Origin: Glaciozyma antarctica PI12
Taxonomy: Eukaryota; Basidiomycota; Microbotryomycetes; Kriegeriales; Camptobasidiaceae
Assembly: GCA_002917775.1 (NCBI GenBank)
Contig: KZ627160.1
Location: 336,408 to 389,134 of the forward strand
Direction of reading: 5' to 3'
Length of the DNA stretch: 52,727 bases
Each line of letters begins with the position of its first letter. Position 1 is the stretch's first letter. Position numbers and translations under genes: made by a program. Below, piece after piece: positions 47,332 to 52,727 of the stretch. The notes beneath the pieces are model-generated. The model worked only from the letters and a program-made list of their open reading frames with translations. It was not told the origin of the DNA and made no database searches.

Positions 47332-47776
47332 GGCGGTTGGGGAGAGAGAGCCGAGACGAGCGAGCAGAACCCCTTGCACCTGAAAGGGGTCAGGGACCGT
47401 CCTACGGCCTCCGAAGGGTTCAATCTCCGGCGCAGTGGCGGAGTATCTCCATCAAGACGCTCGACAAACACCAGCGGTAAAACAGGTAGAGGAGAGGAGG
47501 GCGTTCGCTAGGTCGGGGGGTATCGATGGGACGTCGGCAAGCGAGTGGGCGGAGGTGTTTGGGCGCGAGTACCGTCCTTGGAGCTTACCCAGGAGCAGTC
47601 TCAGCTTCAGTAGAGCTCCAAGCAGTTGGGAAACGTAGGGCCGAAGCAGGCTCAACATCAGCCCAGATCCGGGCAGGGACGGAGAGAGAGTTTCGCTGGC
47701 GTTTGCCTCTTGTTCACCCCCCACAACCTCTCCCAAACACCTTCCCCATCAAAACCCTCCTCCCTCCTCTACAATC
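47332..47776. promoter_or_regulatory. Divergent promoter region upstream of MDH
   Basis: 445 bases between the minus-strand gene start and the first base of the split MDH start codon. The 60 bases before 47777 are strongly pyrimidine-rich, like leaders of highly expressed genes here. There is no in-frame ATG in this leader for MDH. Confidence 0.45.
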
Positions 47777-49479
47777 AGTACGTACGAGCTCAGGATCCTG
47801 CAGGCGTGAGCTGACGCAGGCTGCAGTGGTCGCTCTCAAGGTCGCTCTCCTCGGTGCCGCTGGAGGTGAGTAGCTTACCCCAACCCCACAACACCGCGCA
47901 CCCGCTCACGCACCATCCACAGGAATCGGACAGCCCCTGGCTCTCCTCCTCAAGCAGGTGCGCCTCTCCCGTAGCTCCCATCTTGGTCTGAGCTAACCCC
48001 AACCCGCTACAGTCCCCCGTTATCACGGAGCTCGCCCTCTACGATATCGTGCCCGTTGTCAAGGGAGTCGCGGCCGACATCTCGCACGTCGACACCCCCT
48101 CCGTCGTGACTGGCTACTCGCGCGACGACGATGGACTCAAGCTCGCCCTCACCGGCGCTCAGATCGTCGTCATCCCTGCTGGAGTGCCCCGCAAGGTCAG
48201 TCAGCGCCTCTCCCTCAAGTCCGTGCGGGGATCCTGCCTCCAGAGCTCTCGAGCGTGGTTCAAGTACCTACGCAGAACGGCAGGACGCCCGCGCAAAGAT
48301 CCGCAGAGATCCATGGAAGCTAAAACGAGGAACCCCGCTAACCATTCTCCACCCTCCTCCCTTCTTCGTGCATGCAGCCTGGAATGACCCGTGATGATCT
48401 CTTCAACATCAACGCTGGAATCGTTCGCGACATCGCTGTCGCCATCGCCGAGTACTGCCCCAAGGCCTTCGTCTGCGTTATCTCCAACCCCGTCAACTCG
48501 ACCGTTCCCATCACTGCCGAGGTCCTAAAGGCGGCTGGTGTCTTTGACCCCAAGCGGTACGTCCGTCTTCCCATTCTTCTCCCCCTGTTGCTCGACCTCC
48601 GAGGACGAACTCGCCCCCTCCCTTCCCCGCGTTCTCTCCCCGCATTAGCTGATCTCGAACCCATCGCAGCCTCTTTGGAGTCACCACCCTCGACGTCGTC
48701 CGCTCCTCCACCATGTCCGCTCAGGCAATCGGAGAGCCTCTCACCGCGTCGACCTACACCATCCCCGTCGTCGGCGGCCACTCTGGCCTCACCATCATCC
48801 CCCTCCTCTCCCAGGCGACCCCCGCTCTCCCTGCCTCCCTCTTCGCCGACAAGGAGAAGCTCGACGCGCTGGTTCACCGCATCCAATTTGGTGGAGACGA
48901 GGTCGTCGCGGCCAAGGCTGGAGCCGGAAGTGCCACCCTCTCCATGGCTTACGGTGAGCCCCTGTCCTCTCCTCTCCGCCAGAGATGGAACTGACGCCTG
49001 TTGAGCTAGCCGGATACAAGTTCGTCAACCGCCTCATCTCGGCTGCGTTCGAGGGCAAGACCAACGTCGTCGAGCCTTCGTACGTCTACATCAAGGGCGA
49101 CACCGCTGGCGGAGCTGGAATCAAGAGCGAGATCGGAGAGGACCTCGAGTACTTCTCGGTCCCTGTCGAGCTTGGCGTACGTCTTTCCCTTTCTTCCCGT
49201 GCTCTCCTCTACCTTCCCTAGACCCCCGACCTCCGCCTTGCGATCCCCGACCTCACAAGCAGCACGCTGACGATTCCTACTCCGCAACAGCCCAACGGAA
49301 TCGAGAAGATCCACCCGATCGGCTCCCTCTCCGCGTTCGAGGCTACCCTCCTGAAGGCTGCCCTCCCCGAGCTCTCCGGCTCCATCTCCAGTGCGTCTCC
49401 TCCCTTCCGTCCCTCGAACAGCTCCTGACGAACGTTTGTACGCGCAGAGGGTGTCGCATTCATCGGTGCCAAGCTCTAG
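47777..49479 (+). CDS. MDH: NAD-malate dehydrogenase with split start codon and C-terminal AKL
   Basis: Converts malate and NAD to oxaloacetate and NADH. The Rossmann start is [20 protein letters not shown]. The A of the start codon is at 47777, an intron follows (47778-47826, GTACGT donor, CTGAC branch, GCAG acceptor), and TG at 47827-47828 completes ATG, so the protein begins [14 protein letters not shown]. Catalytic and binding motifs: [40 protein letters not shown] (the mobile loop Arg pair), [45 protein letters not shown]-type [14 protein letters not shown] with the catalytic His, and [18 protein letters not shown]. The end [10 protein letters not shown] stops at TAG 49477-49479. There is no mitochondrial presequence, and AKL is a PTS1-type end, so a peroxisomal or dual location is inferred. 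Confidence 0.92.
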
Positions 49480-49625
49480 ATAGATCCTCCCTCATGTCGC
49501 AGGGTCGGAACTCGATTGAAAAGAAGCGAGTCGATGTAGATCCTGGGTCCAGCTTCTCTCTCAGCGCGGTTCACGAGAGCAAACCACAACACCGATCAAT
49601 GCGTCGCCACCACCCCTCCTTCCCA

Positions 49626-52251
49626 CTACTGCGCCGCCTCGGGCTGGACCTCCCGCATTCGCTCGATAGCCTTGTGCAGCGACGAGCTCGCGATTTGGCA
49701 CGCGTGCGAACGCGGGACGGGGGCGCGCGAGAAGTTGTCGGCGATATGAGAGACGAGCTCGATGCCTGCGAAAGAACGTTAAGCTCGGCTCGCAGGGGAA
49801 GCGAAGAGGGGGAGCAAACCTTTGTCGGGAGGGCAGGGGAGGAGAAGGCCGACGCCGTGGTTGAACGCCGAGAGGAGGAGCATCGCCGAGAGGGAGACCA
49901 TCTGTCCGTCTAATCAGTTCCCGCGCAAAGGGAGGAGAAGAAGGAGACGCACCTTGACGTAGAACGGCAACTGCAAGTTCAAATTACTCGCCCAAGGCTC
50001 CTCGACCGCGACCTTGAGCATCTCCCACGCCGCGCGCACCGCAATCGCCTTGAACCTCCACTGCGCTGGATCTTGACTCAAGTGCCTCTCCTTGCTCCCA
50101 GCAAGGTTAAGGTACGTCCTCGCAAACAGGCGGAACATCGTCAACGACATGTCGATGCTCGCTTCTCCCGTGTCCTCGAGCCGCTGGTCCGCCCACCACG
50201 AGTCGAGATCGACGTTCCATTGTTCGTACGCCTCGATGAGCGAGTCACGCGAGGTAAGAGCCCAGGTGGGGGAGAGGCGGATGTGCTGGATTCGGAGGAG
50301 GAGGGAGCACAGGCGGGCGTGGGCGACGAGGGAACGGTCGTGGAGCTGTTCGGTCGGAGTGGAGGTGGTTTGGAGAAGGAGAGTGTCGCAGAAGTAGTTG
50401 GGGTCCCAGATTGGGCAAGGTCGTTCGTGGTGGAAGGACTGTTGGGCGTCGACGACCTGCGCAGGCGGAAGTTAGCGGCGAGAGAGGGAGGAACCGGAAG
50501 GACGTACGAAAGCGAAGAGCCACAGGCGGAGCCACTGCTCGAAAGTGAGGTCACGGCGTTTGGGGAGCAGGCCGAAGACCTGCAGCGAGAGTGAGCACAA
50601 ATTCGGTTTCGGCTAGAAAATTCGCGCACCTCGCCGTAGGTCACTGGAGGAGGAGAAGGGAGCGACCACGTCTTGAGGTAGCCCCTCGTCCACTCGAACG
50701 CCGTCCGCGCGATGATGTCGCTCCTCGGCGAACAGCTGAACGTCGCATAGATCAGGAGCGCAGAAATCTGCACCGCGACCACAAGATCAGGGCTGCGCAT
50801 CAAATAAAGGAATCCGTTGAGACGCACTTCTTCAGGTCCAATCCCGAGCTCCAAATCGAGGTCAGGCTCCGCTCCGTTGAGTGTGTTGGGATCCGAGCCT
50901 TGAGCAAAAGACTGGCCAGGCGTTGCGTTAAGGATCGAGTCGCGCAAGTCGGAGCTGGCGAGTCGTTCGGCGATTTCGTGGTAGCGAGGAATGCGGTCGG
51001 CAGAGATCATGCAGATCGAGCCGAGGATCAAGGGCGTGATCGCTGGTCGTAAAGAGGTATCAGCGGCGGTAAAGAGAGCAGACTGCTGGGACTTACCTGG
51101 CTTGCCGGCGGGAAGGTAGGGCCATTGTCGAAGCTGGAGAGGGAAGCCGAAGAGGTGCTGAGCGAGATGGGCGTGAAAGCTGTATCGTGAAGTGAAGATC
51201 AGCGCGAGCTTAAAACTGAATGATTAGAAACGGACGCACAAGTCAACGAGGACCTCGGCGTCGGGGCCCTGAATGAGGCCGCTCTTCACGACGTCCAAGC
51301 GAGGATCTTGAGAGCCGACCTGCTGCAAGTAGTCCGTTCCCAGCCTTCCTCCACGCAACTTCTCCGCCATAGTCGCTCCCGAAGAGTCGTCTACCATGAT
51401 CGAAGGCTGCGCGACCAGGTCTTCGAGGAGGCCGAAGAACGGGCTTGCCGTCTCCGGTGGCGCTCCTCCAACGAGCATCGACGTCGAAGGCTCATTCGAC
51501 GGCAGAGGAGGAGAGTACTGAGCATACGCGTGCGCAAGGAGCGTCTCGGCGCCAGACTGGGTGAGGTAGTTGGGCGACGATTCGATTCGGGTTCCGCTGG
51601 CGACGGAGGCGAGGTGGGCGAGATTCGAGTCGGGGTAGTGGTTAGGCTGTTGGGCGAGAGGAGCCTGGTTGGCTTCCTTGGAGGAAGGCAAGAAGCGGGG
51701 TGCGTCGGGAGGGTTGAATTGGAGGTTGAGGTGAGATGAGATAGTTCCGACTGTGCGAACGAGGAAGTCGAGCTGGGGATGCGTTCTCGTGAGCAGCGGC
51801 AAGGTAGCTGATCCCTCAGGAGAGCTCACCGTTTCTGTCATACTCTCCTGCCATTTGTCGTCCTGAAGAAAGAGAGAGCGTCAGCCCCCGCCTTCCCACA
51901 TGCTGAGCCGCCGCCAGCACCAAACGATCCCCCTCACACCGCCGCCAGCGCTTCCCCCTAAACTCACATGAAGCGGGATCTTGAATCGGCATTCTTCTCC
52001 GCGAGCGGCGCATCGCTTGCAAGGCTCGCCCTCGACCAGCACCTCACAACGCAACTGGACGTTTCAAAACACACGAGGGTCAGTGGTGTCTCGCCATCAC
52101 GCTCCTAGATGCTCACCTTGGCACGCCTGCAGGGGTAACACGCCTTCTGCTTCTTTGCCTCAACCTCGTCGGCCGTCCTTTGTCGCTTCTTGGGCGGCTT
52201 TGAGCCGTTGGCAGGGAAGGGATGAGAGGACGGTCCAGCTTCGGCGTTCAT
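49626..52251 (-). CDS. Zn(II)2Cys6 transcription factor
   Basis: Fungal DNA-binding regulator. The start is ATG 52251 (MNAEAGPSSHPFPANGSKPP). A basic stretch (KKRQRTADEVEAKKQKA) precedes the binuclear cluster: CYPCRRAK, joined over an intron to LRCEVLVEGEPCKRCAARGE and EC. The six Cys have C-x2-C-x6-C, then C-x2-C-x5-C spacing by eye. A linker and then a fungal-specific middle region follow (AITPLILGSICMISADRIPR, HEIAERLASSDLRDSIL, VRLNGFLYLMRSPDLVVAVQ, ISALLIYATFSCSPRSDII), ending CQIASSSLHKAIERMREVQ and PEAAQ at TAG 49626-49628. About 700 residues with eight or so introns. Target genes are unknown. It is convergent with MDH, so its position gives no clue about targets. Confidence 0.9.
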
Positions 52252-52512
52252 GTCGTTGGAAGCTCGGATAGGTCGGGGGCGTGGAAGGTCTAACGCTGGT
52301 GGAGCGTGGCTTTCCGTACGAGGAGACGTCTGCCTTTAAGGTGACTGGAGGAGGGAGAGAGGGAACCTTGCCCTCGGCGAATTCGGCGCACGCGGTCGGA
52401 GCTCTCCCCGCCTCCCTTTTCTCCCTTTTCTCGTTTGTTTCTCCGTCACATAGCAGGCGAGAGGAATTCCTGCAAGCCTCTGAAGCCAGCAATTCCAGAG
52501 CGTCGAAAATCC

Positions 52513-52727
52513 CTAAAGAAAGCTGCCTCCGAGGCGCCAAACCACCACCCACGCACTCAGCAACACCCCGCTCACAACCAGCACCACCAAATCTGCGTTC
52601 CACCTCAACGCTCCCTTGCGCTTCGCAACTTCCCTCCCAGCATCCTGGGGAAGTTCCAAATCGGAAAACGGAACGGCCTTGCTGAGCGAGATGGAGGTGA
52701 ATTCAGCAAGGTTGCGAACGCAGTGAT
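52513..52727 (-). CDS. Partial gene: C-terminus with a membrane anchor
   Basis: The window edge cuts this gene; only its last exon (or part) is seen, running from the right edge to TAG 52513-52515. The frame reads HCVRNLAEFTSISLSKAVPF, SDLELPQDAGREVAKRKGAL, RWNADLVVLVVSGVLLSAWV and VVWRLGGSFL. A hydrophobic stretch of about 20 residues lies just before the stop, preceded by basic residues (KRKGALRW), as in a tail-anchored or single-pass membrane protein. The family is not recognised. The rest must be sought to the right of the window. Confidence 0.55.
   Translation of the reverse strand, partial: HCVRNLAEFTSISLSKAVPFSDLELPQDAGREVAKRKGALRWNADLVVLVVSGVLLSAWVVVWRLGGSFL

Overview
The window is nuclear DNA of a GC-rich, intron-dense basidiomycete. 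It fits a pucciniomycete red yeast of the Rhodotorula/Rhodosporidium (Sporidiobolales) type. The reasons are about 60% or more GC by eye, nearly every gene broken by many 45-90 nt introns with GTRNGT donors and CTRAC branch points, tightly packed genes in mixed orientation, and C-rich third codon positions. The species is inferred from style and gene content only. No tRNA, rRNA, CRISPR array, transposon or viral relic was recognised. Gene models were spliced by eye, so spans are firmer than individual exon borders.

Left part (1-16.6 kb): housekeeping genes. LSM7 (-) and importin-beta KAP95 (+) are divergent. KAP95 converges on a PAK kinase CLA4 (-). Then come a MICOS subunit of the MIC26/27 (ApoO) family (-) divergent from histone chaperone ASF1 (+), a PP6/Sit4 phosphatase catalytic subunit (-), GAPDH (-) with a long upstream region and a TATA box, and an unrecognised mitochondrial-type membrane protein (+).

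Middle (16.9-32 kb): an F-box-like/LRR gene (-) divergent from the deadenylase adaptor PAN3 (+), a Cid1-like nucleotidyltransferase (+), a secretory nucleotide-diphospho-sugar transferase-like gene (-), an FAH-family hydrolase (-) divergent from a small conserved-looking gene with a 4-nt microexon (+), and a RanBP2-type zinc-finger protein (+).

Aromatic catabolism block (32.7-37.6 kb): an NTF2/SnoaL-like protein (-) is divergent from a 3-oxoadipate enol-lactonase-like hydrolase (+). Next to them an intradiol ring-cleavage dioxygenase (-) is divergent from a beta-propeller (carboxy)muconate cyclase (+). Together they cover ring cleavage, lactonisation and lactone opening of the catechol/beta-ketoadipate route. 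The NTF2-like gene is a candidate for the missing isomerase step. This is the strongest candidate for an undescribed system here.

Right part (38-52.7 kb): a PGAP1/LCAT-like lipase (+), a damaged F-box/LRR gene (+), a peroxisomal Lon protease ending in SRL (+), an unrecognised gene (-), an NAD-malate dehydrogenase ending in AKL whose start codon is split by an intron (+), a Zn2Cys6 transcription factor (-), and the 3' end of a membrane-anchored protein (-) at the edge.

Two themes cut across the window. First, three metabolic or proteolytic proteins (GAPDH, MDH, Lon) end in peroxisomal PTS1-type tripeptides. Second, six genes show an apparent single-base frame change with no plausible intron, which points to assembly indels or real decay and should be checked before these models are trusted.
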